A stretch of DNA of 64,000 nt from Affinundibacterium seohonense (GCF_014284305.1 NZ_JACOFW010000001.1:372001-436000), one strand, 5' to 3'; numbered from the stretch's first letter, positions 18,473 to 28,677 are shown. A program made the numbers and translations. The notes: a model not told the origin generated them from the letters alone.

Positions 18473-18862
18473 TTATAAAGTATGCGTAGCGCGCGACGAT
18501 CTAATCGTTGCGCCTAGTACCTCTTCAACTCGTGCCTTAACACGTATGCCACTTTCGTCTTGTGGAAAGTGTACGCCGATACCCTGTGATTTATTGTTAC
18601 CAGCACCAGCAGGTGTTACCCAAGCAACTTTGCCAGCAATAGGATATTTGCTCGGATCGTCAAGCAGAGTAAGAATGACATAGATTTCCTCCCCCAACTT
18701 ATAGGACTTATTGGTTGGAACGAAGATACCGCCATTTTTCAGAAAAGGCATGTACGCTGAAAATAATGCAGAACGCTCTTTAATCGCTAAAGAAAGAACA
18801 GAGGGCCTGGAGGGCGAAGGCATATTTAATGGAATGCCCGGATCTTGAGGTAATTCAGCCAT
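18473..18862 (-). CDS. pilZ: PilZ domain protein, type IV pilus assembly type
   Basis: This is a small PilZ-fold protein (about 129 residues), by position and sequence the type IV pilus PilZ, which works with PilB and FimX rather than binding cyclic di-GMP well. The segment GGIFVPTNKSYKLGEEIYVILTLLDDP is typical. I chose ATG 18862, 7 nt after aggaa, not the upstream frame start at 18889. The order tmk-holB-pilZ on the minus strand is widely conserved in beta- and gamma-proteobacteria. Confidence 0.88.
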   Translation of the reverse strand: MAELPQDPGIPLNMPSPSRPSVLSLAIKERSALFSAYMPFLKNGGIFVPTNKSYKLGEEIYVILTLLDDPSKYPIAGKVAWVTPAGAGNNKSQGIGVHFPQDESGIRVKARVEEVLGATIRSSRATHTL

Positions 18863-18923
18863 AATTTTTCCTGTTGATGTGTAAGTCATCCTGCACGCGC
18901 TAGGAATTCTACATCGTCGATAC

Positions 18924-19967
18924 TTAGATGAAAGCGGATGAATATTCTAACAGCATATCTTCTACAAAGAGCTTGCCTGACAATGGATGACTTGCAATTG
19001 CCTGCCTATCTTGTACGTTTTTGATCACTTGCATCAATTTTTCCAGAGTAATACGGTCAGCGAGCTTCGCAATGTCGTTTCGATGCTTTGGATAATAGCG
19101 TGTCAGTTCGGTTTGTTTATAGGAAAAAATATCGTATAACCACCGTTGTAACCAAGAGACTGTTCGCGGCATATCCATCTTTTGCATCTTATCGGCAGTT
19201 TTCAAACTGACTTCAATGTCAGGTCTAGCAAGAGTGCGCAAAAGATCATCAAGGTCCTTCAAATCCTCAGATTGCGCCATGTCCAATGCTAACAAAGGCG
19301 CACCACCCTGTTGCGCCAACCAGACTTCTGCTTCCTTGACGCCTTGCGCTTGGAGCCAAGCCAAACCTTGTTCCTTGGTCGGCATCGTCAGGGCAAGTTT
19401 GTGGCAGCGGGACAAGATAGTCGGCAATAATCTGTCTATTTTATGTGACACCAAAATGAAAACTGTATTGGGATTGGGCTCTTCCAAGGATTTCAACAAA
19501 GCATTCGCGGCTGGTGTGTTTAAGGCTTCCGCCGGATACATGACCACGACACGGGTACCTTGCCTGTGAGTCGAAATATTCATGAAATTCGCCAGGGCTC
19601 GCACTTGGTCAATCACAATTTCTTTAGACGGCGCCTTACTCGATTTTGCGGATTTTTTTTCCGCTTCTTCATTGCTCTCCCCTGCCTCTCCTTCGGACGC
19701 ATCTTCTTCATCAAGCAGGCCAGGACGTACTCGTCGATAATCCGGGTGGCTGTATTGATCGAACCATTTACATGACAAACATTGTGCGCAAGCATGTCCA
19801 GCTTCCGCTGGCGTTTCACATAGCAGCGATTTAGCCAAGTGTTCGGCAAACTGCGCTTTGCCTATTCCCTCTGAACCGTAAAGTAAAAAGGCATGTGGCA
19901 TACGTGCACGCATTGCCATAATTTGTTGCCAAGAATCTTGTTGCCAATCGAATAAAGTATTGCTCAT
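18924..19967 (-). CDS. holB: DNA polymerase III subunit delta'
   Basis: Delta' is the stator of the sliding-clamp loader in DNA replication. The 347-residue protein has a P-loop-like GSEGIGKA near residue 31, and the zinc module CAQCLSC about residues 59-65 with an upstream Cys. An acidic Glu/Ser/Lys-rich insert (about 90-115) is a local feature. The SRC motif (LSRCHKLAL) is present. It lies 24 bp downstream of tmk and is followed by pilZ. Confidence 0.93.
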   Translation of the reverse strand: MSNTLFDWQQDSWQQIMAMRARMPHAFLLYGSEGIGKAQFAEHLAKSLLCETPAEAGHACAQCLSCKWFDQYSHPDYRRVRPGLLDEEDASEGEAGESNEEAEKKSAKSSKAPSKEIVIDQVRALANFMNISTHRQGTRVVVMYPAEALNTPAANALLKSLEEPNPNTVFILVSHKIDRLLPTILSRCHKLALTMPTKEQGLAWLQAQGVKEAEVWLAQQGGAPLLALDMAQSEDLKDLDDLLRTLARPDIEVSLKTADKMQKMDMPRTVSWLQRWLYDIFSYKQTELTRYYPKHRNDIAKLADRITLEKLMQVIKNVQDRQAIASHPLSGKLFVEDMLLEYSSAFI

Positions 19968-19991
19968 TTTTTCTCAAGTCCGCCTGTTTAT

Positions 19992-20642
19992 TCAGTCTGG
20001 TCTATTTGCTGCCTTGGCGCATAACACGTCAATGATGTCAGCTAATTCTTGTTGAATGACGGCGATGCTACGGGTCGAATCGATGACCTTAAAACGCTGC
20101 GGAAATTCCGCCACACGACGCAGATATTCATTGCGCGTATCGTTAAAAAAATCACTCTTTTCTTGTTCGAATTTGTCTAAAGTTCGAGTGGCGTCTAGAC
20201 GAGCACGCGCTACGTCGACGGGAACATCAAACAACAGTGTTAAATCGGGCTGCAGATGTGGATGCACCCACTGTTCCAAGACATTCAATTTATTCAAATT
20301 CAATTTGCGCCCCCCACCTTGATAGGCAAAAGTGGCATCCGTAAACCGATCTGAAATTACCCATGAACCAGCATCTAATGCTGGTTGTATCACTTGCGCG
20401 ATATGTTCACGTCGTGATGCAAACATCAGCAACGCTTCGGTTTCGAGATGCATCTTTTCTGTCAACAACAAGCTGCGCAAGGCTTCACCCAGTGGTGTTC
20501 CGCCTGGTTCTCTAGACGAAACAACCTGAATTCCACGTTGCTCCAATATGTTTTGGACAAAACTAATGTGGGTGGACTTGCCAGCGCCATCAATCCCTTC
20601 GAAACTGATAAACAAACCGGATTTATGCTTTTTTTTCGTCAT
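19992..20642 (-). CDS. tmk: Thymidylate kinase
   Basis: The enzyme phosphorylates dTMP to dTDP. The P-loop [10 protein letters not shown] lies near the N-terminus, with the DR(F/Y) motif [16 protein letters not shown] and a lid region of the E. coli type. The start is uncertain: ATG 20642 gives the family length (216 residues); an ATG at 20705 would add 21 residues and overlap mltG by 38 bp. Neither has a strong ribosome binding site. It is part of mltG-tmk-holB-pilZ. Confidence 0.92.
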   Translation of the reverse strand: MTKKKHKSGLFISFEGIDGAGKSTHISFVQNILEQRGIQVVSSREPGGTPLGEALRSLLLTEKMHLETEALLMFASRREHIAQVIQPALDAGSWVISDRFTDATFAYQGGGRKLNLNKLNVLEQWVHPHLQPDLTLLFDVPVDVARARLDATRTLDKFEQEKSDFFNDTRNEYLRRVAEFPQRFKVIDSTRSIAVIQQELADIIDVLCAKAANRPD

Positions 20643-20667
20643 ATTTTTTACGTTTTTATTGAGGTAC

Positions 20668-21663
20668 TCAGCGCTGATATTTATTGACCGCTTTATTGTG
20701 GTCATTTAAATTTTCTGAAAAGTGACTAGTGCCATTTCCACGCGCCACAAAATAGTAGGCATTGCTGGGTTCGGGATTGAGCGCGGCTTTTAAGGCATCT
20801 ACACCCGGCAACGCAATTGGTGTTGGCGGCAAGCCAGCACGTGTATAAGTATTGTAAGGCGTATCAGTCGTCAAATCATGCTTGCGAATATTTCCTCGAA
20901 ATTTCTCGCCCATGCCGTAAATGACGGTTGGATCAGTTTGCAATAACATGCCCGCCCGCAAACGATTCACAAATACGCTGGCAATCATGCCGCGTTCAGA
21001 GGCTTGCCCGGTCTCTTTTTCGATGATTGAGGCCATCACCAAAGCCTGATACGCATCCTTGTAAGGTAAATTGTTTGCACGTTTATTCCAGGCTTCATCA
21101 AGGCGATTTAACATCGCTTGATGCGCTTGTTGATAGACTTGAACGTCGCTGCTATTTTTGGCAAATAAATACGTATCAGGAAAAAACAATCCTTCGGGAT
21201 GCGTGTATTTACTGCCGATTTTAACAAGCAAATCTCGATCCGACAGGCCTGTTGTATCGTGTTTGATTGCTGGATGCGCATCGATCGCATTGCGCATTTG
21301 TTTAAAACTCCAACCTTCGATAATGCTCAAGTTAGTAAAACTAAATTTCCCTTCCACCATTTTCTTGAGTAATTGCTGCGGTGTTTCTTGTGTTTGTAAT
21401 TCAAACGACCCAGCTTTTAAGCTAGCAGCTTTGCCAGTGATACGGGCGAGCGCCTCAAATAGATAAGGATGGACAGGAACGCCAGCATCAACTATCTGAC
21501 GTGAAGCTGCGCGTATATTGCTACCTGATTTGATCGTGAATTCGACGACCTTATCATTGCTCAATGGGGTGTCCATCCAGCGTATAAACCACCAGCCGCT
21601 GGCAGCACCGATTAGTAAAACCAGTAAAGTACAAAAAACAAAGAATTTTTTCAAAGAAGCCAT
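20668..21663 (-). CDS. mltG: Endolytic murein transglycosylase MltG
   Basis: MltG is an inner-membrane lytic transglycosylase that cuts nascent glycan strands and so sets their length. It has 331 residues: one N-terminal transmembrane helix (about 7-27), a LysM-like region, then the YceG domain with FPDTYLF and the catalytic Glu in ASIIEKETG. It is first in mltG-tmk-holB-pilZ and divergent from ygfZ. Confidence 0.93.
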   Translation of the reverse strand: MASLKKFFVFCTLLVLLIGAASGWWFIRWMDTPLSNDKVVEFTIKSGSNIRAASRQIVDAGVPVHPYLFEALARITGKAASLKAGSFELQTQETPQQLLKKMVEGKFSFTNLSIIEGWSFKQMRNAIDAHPAIKHDTTGLSDRDLLVKIGSKYTHPEGLFFPDTYLFAKNSSDVQVYQQAHQAMLNRLDEAWNKRANNLPYKDAYQALVMASIIEKETGQASERGMIASVFVNRLRAGMLLQTDPTVIYGMGEKFRGNIRKHDLTTDTPYNTYTRAGLPPTPIALPGVDALKAALNPEPSNAYYFVARGNGTSHFSENLNDHNKAVNKYQR

Positions 21664-21786
21664 GTGAACACTAATCTCATTTTGCTGCGATAATCATAAA
21701 AATCGCTGTCATTGTAATTGGGAACATTCTGCATTGACATAAAAACCGAAAAAATTAGCACAACACAAGCACACGATAAGCACAAT

Positions 21787-22806
21787 ATGAGCACAACACA
21801 GCAATTATTCGAATCCGCACCGCACTTCAACGCGACCAACATGCGCGTAGAACAACTAACAAACGGATACATCTGCCAACTGCAAGATCAAAGTTTAATA
21901 CAAGCCAATGGCGACGACGCTGCCAGTTTTTTGCACAATCAACTCAGCAATGACGTCGAACATTTGAATCAAACACAAGCACGTTACGCGGCCTATTGCA
22001 CGCCTAAGGGTCGTATGTTAGCGAGTTTTTTATACTGGAAAACGGATAGCGATATCATCCTGCAATGTTCATCTAGCTTACAGCCCGCTTTGCAAAAGCG
22101 CTTGCAAATGTTCGTAATGCGCTCCAAAGTTAAGCTGGAAGACATCAGCGAACAATTCGCGATTCTTGGGCTTGGCGGCAAAGCGGCAGAAATTTTCTTA
22201 TTGACCCAATTTACGCAGCTACCCAGCACGATTAATGATAAAGTCAGCGGCAGTATGGGCAGTGTAATTCGCGTGCAGGATGCGTTTGATTCACCTCGCT
22301 ATCAGTGGATCATCAGCCACGAGAAATTGGCGACTGTATCGACACAGCTCACTGCGGATTTATTAAAAATTGATGCCAGCATCTGGCGCTTAGGCAATAT
22401 TCATGCGGGTGTGCCGCAAGTTGTCGAGCAAAGCAAAGAAAAATTTGTACCGCAGATGATTAATTTCGAATTAATTGGCGGTGTCAATTTTAGAAAAGGT
22501 TGTTACCCGGGACAGGAAATCGTCGCCCGTAGCCAGTATCTCGGCAAACTCAAGCGACGCATGGCAATTGCACTAGTTGAGGCTGAAACCGTCGAGGTGA
22601 CAATGGAGATTTTTTCTGACAATGATCCTAGCCAGCCTTGTGGCATGATCGTCAATGCAGAACGCAATTTTGACAAACGGTTTGCCTGTTTGATAGAAAT
22701 CAAGCTGGCGGATCAAGAGCAAGGCAAAGTACATCTAGGCGTTAGCGATGGACCCGTTTTAGAATTTATCCCGCTACCATATGCATATCTCGACGTAACT
22801 GAATAG
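21787..22806 (+). CDS. ygfZ: Folate-binding tRNA-modifying / iron-sulfur repair protein YgfZ
   Basis: YgfZ is a tetrahydrofolate-binding GcvT-like protein needed for some iron-sulfur enzymes such as MiaB. About 339 residues. The diagnostic KGCYPGQEIVAR with its essential Cys is present near residue 236. The frame is open from 21718, but ATG 21787 (MSTTQQLFESAP) fits family length. It is divergent from mltG and is followed 8 bp later by the DUF4936 gene. Confidence 0.92.
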   Translation: MSTTQQLFESAPHFNATNMRVEQLTNGYICQLQDQSLIQANGDDAASFLHNQLSNDVEHLNQTQARYAAYCTPKGRMLASFLYWKTDSDIILQCSSSLQPALQKRLQMFVMRSKVKLEDISEQFAILGLGGKAAEIFLLTQFTQLPSTINDKVSGSMGSVIRVQDAFDSPRYQWIISHEKLATVSTQLTADLLKIDASIWRLGNIHAGVPQVVEQSKEKFVPQMINFELIGGVNFRKGCYPGQEIVARSQYLGKLKRRMAIALVEAETVEVTMEIFSDNDPSQPCGMIVNAERNFDKRFACLIEIKLADQEQGKVHLGVSDGPVLEFIPLPYAYLDVTE

Positions 22807-22814
22807 GTGAAAAC

Positions 22815-23117
22815 ATGGACTGCTACATTTACTACAAAGCGAAAGTGGAAAATGCCAGACAAATACAGGTCTGCGCCAATCGATTACAACACTATGTGGT
22901 GGAAAATTTGTGGGCCAGCAGTGATTTCGCGATGACACCTCCACAATTACAGCGACGTCCAGAAGCATCAGATGGCATTCATACGTGGATGGAAATCTAT
23001 AGAGACGTACCTGCGCAGTTCGAACGAATTGTAAAAGACGCTGCCATCGCCTCCGGCATCCTTGATCATGTCATTGGCGAGCGACGCTTAGAATATTTTA
23101 TCGACGCGAATGCCTAA
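22815..23117 (+). CDS. DUF4936 family protein
   Basis: This is a 100-residue cytoplasmic protein of unknown function found in beta-proteobacteria next to ygfZ. It looks like a ferredoxin-fold alpha/beta domain (MDCYIYYKAKVENA...; WMEIYRDVP; RRLEYFI). Gap of 8 bp after ygfZ, so the two genes are probably one transcript, closed by the terminator at 23215. Confidence 0.8.
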   Translation: MDCYIYYKAKVENARQIQVCANRLQHYVVENLWASSDFAMTPPQLQRRPEASDGIHTWMEIYRDVPAQFERIVKDAAIASGILDHVIGERRLEYFIDANA

Positions 23118-23214
23118 ACATGGCGACACTAGCAAGTTGTGAAATTGGTCTTTAGCAGGACGCTGACGCGTCGAAATCCGCATCCAACAATTGATTTGTT
23201 CTGCTTATATCAAG

Positions 23215-23251
23215 CAAAAAAAGGATGTCGTATCGATGACATCCTTTTTTT
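23215..23251. terminator. Bidirectional rho-independent terminator
   Basis: aaggatgtc (23221-23229) pairs with gacatcctt (23238-23246), flanked by an A run and a T run. It serves DUF4936 and the convergent hom. Confidence 0.88.
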
Positions 23252-23276
23252 AAGATCTAAGCATGTAAATTGCGTT

Positions 23277-24587
23277 TTAGCTCAGCTCTTCCAAACGCAA
23301 TTTGGTCACTTTACCGGTCACTGAAGCCAAGGCCTCAATTCTAGTAATCGCTGCATCGACGTTCTTTTCTTGGGTTTGATGAGTCAACATAATGATGTCC
23401 GTACGAGACTCCCCTTCTGCTGGCTCTTTTTGCAGCATTGCATCGATAGAAATCGAAAATTCGGCGAGTATCTTTGTAACGTCGGCTAATACACCCGGCT
23501 TATCTTCTACGCGCATACGCAAGTAGTAACTCGTAAATACTTCAGAGATTGGCAATACTTTTAAGTCGCTCAATGCATTTGGTTGAAATGCTAAATACGG
23601 AACACGATGTTCAGGATCGGCAGTTGCCAAACGCGTGATATCGACTACGTCCGCAATCACGGAAGAGGCTGTTGGCTCTGAACCTGCACCTTTGCCATAA
23701 TACAAAGTGGCACCGACTGCATCACCTTGCACCAATACCGCATTCATTGCGCCTTCTACGTTGGCGATAAGGCGTTTTTCTGGGATTAAAGTTGGATGCA
23801 CGCGCAACTCTATGCCGGCTTCACTGCGCTTAGTAATGCCTAAGAGTTTGATGCGATAGCCAAGTTGTTCAGCGTATTCGATGTCCGTTGCTTCTAATTT
23901 CGTAATGCCCTCGATGTACGCTTTGTCGAATTGCGTTGGAATACCAAATGCGATGGATGCCATGATCGTCAACTTATGTGCCGCATCGATACCTTCGATA
24001 TCAAAAGTCGGATCCGCTTCGGCGTAACCAAGCGCTTGTGCTTGTTTGAGGACGGTCGCGAAATCCAATCCCTTATCACGCATTTCCGACAAAATAAAAT
24101 TCGTCGTACCATTGATGATGCCGGCGATCCACTGAATGCGATTTGCAGTCAAGCCTTCGCGCAAAGCTTTGATAATAGGAATGCCGCCAGCAACTGCGGC
24201 TTCAAACGCCACCATGACGCCTTTGTCTTGCGCGGCTTTAAATACTTCATTGCCGTGTTTAGCGATCAACGCTTTATTTGCCGTGACGACGTGCTTGCCG
24301 TTGGCAATCGCCTTTAGCACCAAATCTTTGGCAATATCGTTGCCACCAATCAGTTCCACGACGATGTCGATATCTGGATGATTAACGACCAGATTGCCGT
24401 CGGTGACGATTTCAACATCACCTTTGACGATTTCTTTTGCGCGCTCCACATTACGTACTGCCACCATCGTAATTTCAATCGCACGACCAGCACGGCGCAT
24501 AATCTCTTCTTGATTGCGCTTGAGAACATTGAAGGTGCCGGAGCCGACTGTGCCTAATCCTAATAGGCCTACTTTGATGGGTTTCAT
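23277..24587 (-). CDS. hom: Homoserine dehydrogenase
   Basis: The enzyme reduces aspartate semialdehyde to homoserine on the way to threonine and methionine. It has 436 residues: NAD(P) site VGLLGLGTVGSGTF at the start, catalytic homoserine dehydrogenase domain with GIINGTTNFIL, and a C-terminal ACT domain (about 355-430; YYLRMRVEDKPGVLADV) for feedback control by threonine. It lies 38 bp downstream of alaA. In many Burkholderiales thrC follows hom; here a terminator and a convergent gene follow, so thrC is elsewhere. Confidence 0.95.
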   Translation of the reverse strand: MKPIKVGLLGLGTVGSGTFNVLKRNQEEIMRRAGRAIEITMVAVRNVERAKEIVKGDVEIVTDGNLVVNHPDIDIVVELIGGNDIAKDLVLKAIANGKHVVTANKALIAKHGNEVFKAAQDKGVMVAFEAAVAGGIPIIKALREGLTANRIQWIAGIINGTTNFILSEMRDKGLDFATVLKQAQALGYAEADPTFDIEGIDAAHKLTIMASIAFGIPTQFDKAYIEGITKLEATDIEYAEQLGYRIKLLGITKRSEAGIELRVHPTLIPEKRLIANVEGAMNAVLVQGDAVGATLYYGKGAGSEPTASSVIADVVDITRLATADPEHRVPYLAFQPNALSDLKVLPISEVFTSYYLRMRVEDKPGVLADVTKILAEFSISIDAMLQKEPAEGESRTDIIMLTHQTQEKNVDAAITRIEALASVTGKVTKLRLEELS

Positions 24588-24625
24588 ATATGTTTAAATT
24601 AATTTGAAAAAAGATTGATTATAGA

Positions 24626-25882
24626 TTATTCATTTGTTTGTTTGGGCGCGAATTCACCTGTGCCATGGCGGCGACGATAGCCTTCGAGGAAGCTCGCAAT
24701 GCGATTCATCGCATCCGTCAAATCATCGGTATTGGGCAGGAACACAACGCGGAAATGATCCGGTGCAATCCAGTTAAAACCTGTGCCCTGCACTAGTAAA
24801 ACACGTTGTTCAACCAACAGATCTTGAATGAAAGCCTGATCGTCTTCTATTGGGTAAATAGCCGGATCAAGTTTGGGGAACATATACAGCGCCGCTTTTG
24901 GCTTAACGCATGTGACCCCGGGGATTGCGGTTAATAGTTTGTGCGCGAGATCGCGCTGTTTTAATAGTCGGCCACCAGGGCCAACTAAATCTTTAATACT
25001 TTGATAGCCCCCCAAAGCAGTCTGAATCGCGAATTGACCCGGCGCGTTCGAGCATAAGCGCATCGACGCCAGCATGTTCAAGCCTTCAATATAATCTTTG
25101 GCATGACGCTTTTCACCAGAGATGACCATCCAACCTGCGCGATAGCCGCAAGAGCGATAATTTTTGGAAAGACCGTTAAGCGTCAAGAACAAGACATCAT
25201 CGGCTAGAGAGGCAATCGACACATGCTCTGCTTCGTCGTACAACGTTTTATCGTAAATCTCGTCGGCAAACACAATCAATTGATTTTCACGAGCAACATC
25301 AACGATCTTTTGTAGAATGTCTATCGGATACAAAGCACCAGTAGGATTATTCGGATTGATCACGACAATCGCTTTGGTATTCGGCGTAATTTTGCGTTTG
25401 ATATCGTCGATATCTGGCATCCATCCAGCGCTTTCATCACAGATGTAATGCACAGGTTTGCCACCAGAGAGACTTACCGCCGCAGTCCACAACGGATAAT
25501 CCGGTGCTGGAACCAACACCTCATCACCAGAATTCAGTAGAGCATTCATGCCCATCACGATTAACTCGGAAGCGCCATTGCCAATATAAATATCATCCAT
25601 CGTCACGCCCCGAATTTTCTTTTCTTGGGTGTAATGCATGATGGCTTTGCGCGGTGCAAACATGCCTTTCGAGTCGGTGTAGCCCGCCGCACTTTGCATA
25701 TTCAAAATCATATCCTGGACGATTTCGTCCGGTGGACCAAAATTAAATACCGCCAGATTGCCGATATTTAATTTGATGATTTTTTGACCTTCTTCTTCCA
25801 TCTGCTTGGCTTTCTCCATGACGGGGCCGCGGATGTCATAACAAACGTCTGCAAGTTTTTGGGATTTTTGGATGGGGCGCAC
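24626..25882 (-). CDS. alaA: Alanine aminotransferase AlaA (pyrimidine-independent PLP transaminase)
   Basis: This glutamate-pyruvate aminotransferase makes alanine. It aligns over its length with E. coli AlaA. The PLP lysine is in NGLSKNYRSCGYR; PNNPTGA and FADEIYDK are conserved. The usual GNPAPF reads GNLAVF here. The start is probably GTG 25882 (VRPIQKSQKLADVCYDIRG), giving 418 residues. The frame stays open 52 codons further upstream to 26038, but that part has no family similarity. Upstream of hom, same strand. Confidence 0.9.
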   Translation of the reverse strand: MRPIQKSQKLADVCYDIRGPVMEKAKQMEEEGQKIIKLNIGNLAVFNFGPPDEIVQDMILNMQSAAGYTDSKGMFAPRKAIMHYTQEKKIRGVTMDDIYIGNGASELIVMGMNALLNSGDEVLVPAPDYPLWTAAVSLSGGKPVHYICDESAGWMPDIDDIKRKITPNTKAIVVINPNNPTGALYPIDILQKIVDVARENQLIVFADEIYDKTLYDEAEHVSIASLADDVLFLTLNGLSKNYRSCGYRAGWMVISGEKRHAKDYIEGLNMLASMRLCSNAPGQFAIQTALGGYQSIKDLVGPGGRLLKQRDLAHKLLTAIPGVTCVKPKAALYMFPKLDPAIYPIEDDQAFIQDLLVEQRVLLVQGTGFNWIAPDHFRVVFLPNTDDLTDAMNRIASFLEGYRRRHGTGEFAPKQTNE

Positions 25883-26146
25883 GAGACTGCTTTCAAAAAG
25901 TGAATTATAAAATGCTGCACTGCCGAATGAACCATTCTGCCCAATGCGACTGATTTTATCAATGTGTTTCGCCAAATTATTTAGGGAGATTCCCACAAAG
26001 ACAGCGTTTACCTCTTGGCTTTTACGCTTCAGGCACAATTTAAAGAACTAAATATCTGAAATCTCCGCACGAAATCTTCATTTCAGTTCGGCATATTTAA
26101 GAATCAAGCGGTCGGAGATGTCCGCTAACTATGGTAAAACGCCAGT

Positions 26147-28189
26147 ATGTCTTTATCCCCACATCGAGATTCCATGTTAAAAACCCTGTTAAAAGAGCTT
26201 CAATCTCCAACGCCAATGGACATTGATGCCCTGCCCATCCTCGTCAGATTATTTGCTTTACTTCGTCCTACGACGCGTCATGGACCACACCAATTGCCAG
26301 CGTTGATCGCATTGCTAGAATCCGAACCAGAGTTGGCGACCGGACTTCGAAATGCCTTACTGAGCCTTTTTTCGCAAAGACATGCAGTACTGCTGCTCGC
26401 TACGTCAGGAATTTATCCAGCAACCGGGGTTTTCTCTGAAACTTTACGTCGAATTTCGCACAAGTTACTTCCAGAAGTCGATGATGCAACACAGCTCAAA
26501 GATGGATTGCGAGAATTATTGCAAGCAAGTGATGCAAATTGGATAGCAGAGAGTCGACATGAAGACTGGCAGCGCATTATCACATTATTAGATTTCGACT
26601 CTGTTTCCTCTGCCCCGGGCAAATCATCCATGTTGGCCGACACCTTGGAAGCTCTGCGCGTTGTCGCCCATCGAATTGCTGCGACGGGACTGGAAACTGA
26701 AATGTTACGCCTAGATCCATCACTGGAGAATCATGGCTCGCCATTCTTGGGTGTATGTGAAGAAGCGCTAGATTTAGTAAAGTCGGTAGAAATACAATTA
26801 ATTACTGGAGAATTCAAGGCCGAGACTCTTGATACGGATATTGCGCAACTGGAAGTACTGATTGCACAAGCACGCACTACGATCTCTCGCATCCGTAAGC
26901 GGGCGCAACAACAAGGCGCGAGTTTTCAACTGACTTTTCATTTGCGACGCCTACAACAACACTTAGATCGATTAGCGACGCTAAGCAATCTGGTGGCAAG
27001 TCATGTACGCCAAGACTATCAAGCACGCACAGCCCATATTGCAGCGATCTGGCAAGAGTTAGCAGTCGCGGAATGTAGCCAAAATAAGGTTCGCGATTTT
27101 TGGAAACAAAACGCCGAACTTGTTGCCTTGCGTGTGACAGAAAATGCAGGGCGTAGTGGAGAACACTACATCACTGAAACGCGGAAAGACTATTTCGCTA
27201 TGCTAAAAGCGGCTGCAGGTGGTGGTCTGGCGGTGGCTATAGTCGCGGCGATCAAGATCAATATCGGCTCACGTGGATTGGCACCGCTTGCAGAAGTGCT
27301 TGCGAACTGCCTCAATTACGGATTCGGTTTTGTGCTGATACACCTATTACATTTTTCGGTGGCGACAAAGCAGCCAGCCATGACGGCCAATGCGATCGCC
27401 GCAGCCATCGGCGAAATTCAAGACAATCCACGTGAACGCAAACATGATCTAGAGCCTTTAGTAAGTTTGGTAGCGCGCACCATGCGCACTCAGCTAGCGG
27501 CAATTGTAGGAAACATCGGCTTAGCGATTCCGGTAGCATTGCTGATTGCCTATCTAGTGCAATACCTGAGCGGAACGCATTTTGTTTCTCCCGAAAAAGC
27601 GAAACATTTACTGCAGGATATCAATCTCTTTAGCCCAGGAACGTTGATTTTTGGCGGTCTCGCAGGGGTGTGTTTATTTCTTGCAGGTTTGATTGCCGGA
27701 TACTATGACAATCTTTGCAGTTACAGTCGAATACCTGAAAGGCTGAATCAATTGCCGTGGGCGCAAAAACTGTTTGGCAAAGTACGGTGGCAGCGAGTGA
27801 GTGAATATATTCGGAATAATCTAGGTGTTTTAGCTGGCAATTTCTTTTTAGGTTTCTTGCTGGGTGGCGCGGCTGGACTCGGTGCTTTGCTCGGATTACC
27901 AATTGATGTTCGACATACGACTTTGTCTTCTGCCATGTGGGGCTATTCACTATTTGCACTTGATTTTCACGTGCCGTGGCAATTAATTGTCACGACAGCT
28001 CTAGGATTTCTTGGGATCGGCATGATGAACTTGGGTGTGAGTTTTTACTTAGCTCTGTCAGTTGCATTACGAGCACGAGGCGTGGATTTCACGCAACGTA
28101 TCGCACTATTACGAGCAATTAGTCGTCGCTTCAGAAGTCACCCACGCGAATTTCTATTGCCGCCACCGAAGGAAAATCGTAGCCAATAA
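26147..28189 (+). CDS. Membrane protein of the 'site-specific recombinase' (SpecificRecomb, Gcr-like) family
   Basis: The protein (680 residues) belongs by overall look to the family listed as site-specific recombinase (PF10136). Visible content argues for a membrane role. Residues 1-340 are helical and soluble, with a likely coiled-coil about 225-300 (Ala/Gln/Arg-rich). Residues 350-660 hold about six hydrophobic segments, for example AAGGGLAVAIVAAI, VGNIGLAIPVALLIAYLV, and FFLGFLLGGAAGLGALLG. I see no tyrosine-recombinase RHRY set or serine-recombinase motif. It stands alone, divergent from alaA. The function is best called unknown. Confidence 0.75.
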   Translation: MSLSPHRDSMLKTLLKELQSPTPMDIDALPILVRLFALLRPTTRHGPHQLPALIALLESEPELATGLRNALLSLFSQRHAVLLLATSGIYPATGVFSETLRRISHKLLPEVDDATQLKDGLRELLQASDANWIAESRHEDWQRIITLLDFDSVSSAPGKSSMLADTLEALRVVAHRIAATGLETEMLRLDPSLENHGSPFLGVCEEALDLVKSVEIQLITGEFKAETLDTDIAQLEVLIAQARTTISRIRKRAQQQGASFQLTFHLRRLQQHLDRLATLSNLVASHVRQDYQARTAHIAAIWQELAVAECSQNKVRDFWKQNAELVALRVTENAGRSGEHYITETRKDYFAMLKAAAGGGLAVAIVAAIKINIGSRGLAPLAEVLANCLNYGFGFVLIHLLHFSVATKQPAMTANAIAAAIGEIQDNPRERKHDLEPLVSLVARTMRTQLAAIVGNIGLAIPVALLIAYLVQYLSGTHFVSPEKAKHLLQDINLFSPGTLIFGGLAGVCLFLAGLIAGYYDNLCSYSRIPERLNQLPWAQKLFGKVRWQRVSEYIRNNLGVLAGNFFLGFLLGGAAGLGALLGLPIDVRHTTLSSAMWGYSLFALDFHVPWQLIVTTALGFLGIGMMNLGVSFYLALSVALRARGVDFTQRIALLRAISRRFRSHPREFLLPPPKENRSQ

Positions 28190-28299
28190 GACTGATGAAC
28201 CTCTTTTCCTTTGAGGATAAAGTCGAAAAAAGCTACAATGCGCCAGCCTTTTTCCATAGCTAGCTGGCTATGCTTTTCAAAAATCCAAATAAAATTGAT

Positions 28300-28677
28300 A
28301 TGAAGCTCCACGCCACCAATACCCAACAATATCAAACCGTTACCGCCTACGACGAACAAGGCGTTGAATTTAACCTGATTCGCTACGAACATAGTCTCAT
28401 CGTATTGCCAGAAACTGCGCCAGTGGTTTGGGACGTAGCGCATTTTGACAGCTTGGCAACAGAACACTTCGAACAAATTGCTGGAACATCGCCTGATGTG
28501 GTGATCCTAGGTACGGGTAAAAAACAACGGTTTGTTCATCCAAAACTCATCGTTGCGTTAAGCGCCCAACACAAGGGAGTCGAATGCATGGACAACCAAG
28601 CCGCCTGCCGCACCTACAATATTTTGATGGCCGAAGGTCGTAAAGTTGCACTAGCATTGATTTTGGAGAAAACATGA
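28300..28677 (+). CDS. Mth938-like domain (DUF498) protein
   Basis: This is a 125-residue protein of the Mth938/NDUFAF3-like fold, cytoplasmic, with no firmly known function in bacteria. Family features seen are VILGTGKKQRF and the C-terminal MDNQAACRTYNILMAEGRKVALALIL. I chose ATG 28300 (MKLHATN) by family; an in-frame ATG lies at 28270. It overlaps arnT by 4 bp (atga), so it is first in the arn transcript or is co-translated with it. Confidence 0.85.
   Translation: MKLHATNTQQYQTVTAYDEQGVEFNLIRYEHSLIVLPETAPVVWDVAHFDSLATEHFEQIAGTSPDVVILGTGKKQRFVHPKLIVALSAQHKGVECMDNQAACRTYNILMAEGRKVALALILEKT

Noticed and set aside
25883-26038. 52-residue N-terminal extension of AlaA
   Set aside because: AlaA family similarity begins at the GTG at 25882; the extension has no family match.
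26147-28189. Integrase or mobile element signal from the 'recombinase' gene
   Set aside because: No attachment repeats, no recombinase active site, and the flanking genes are housekeeping.
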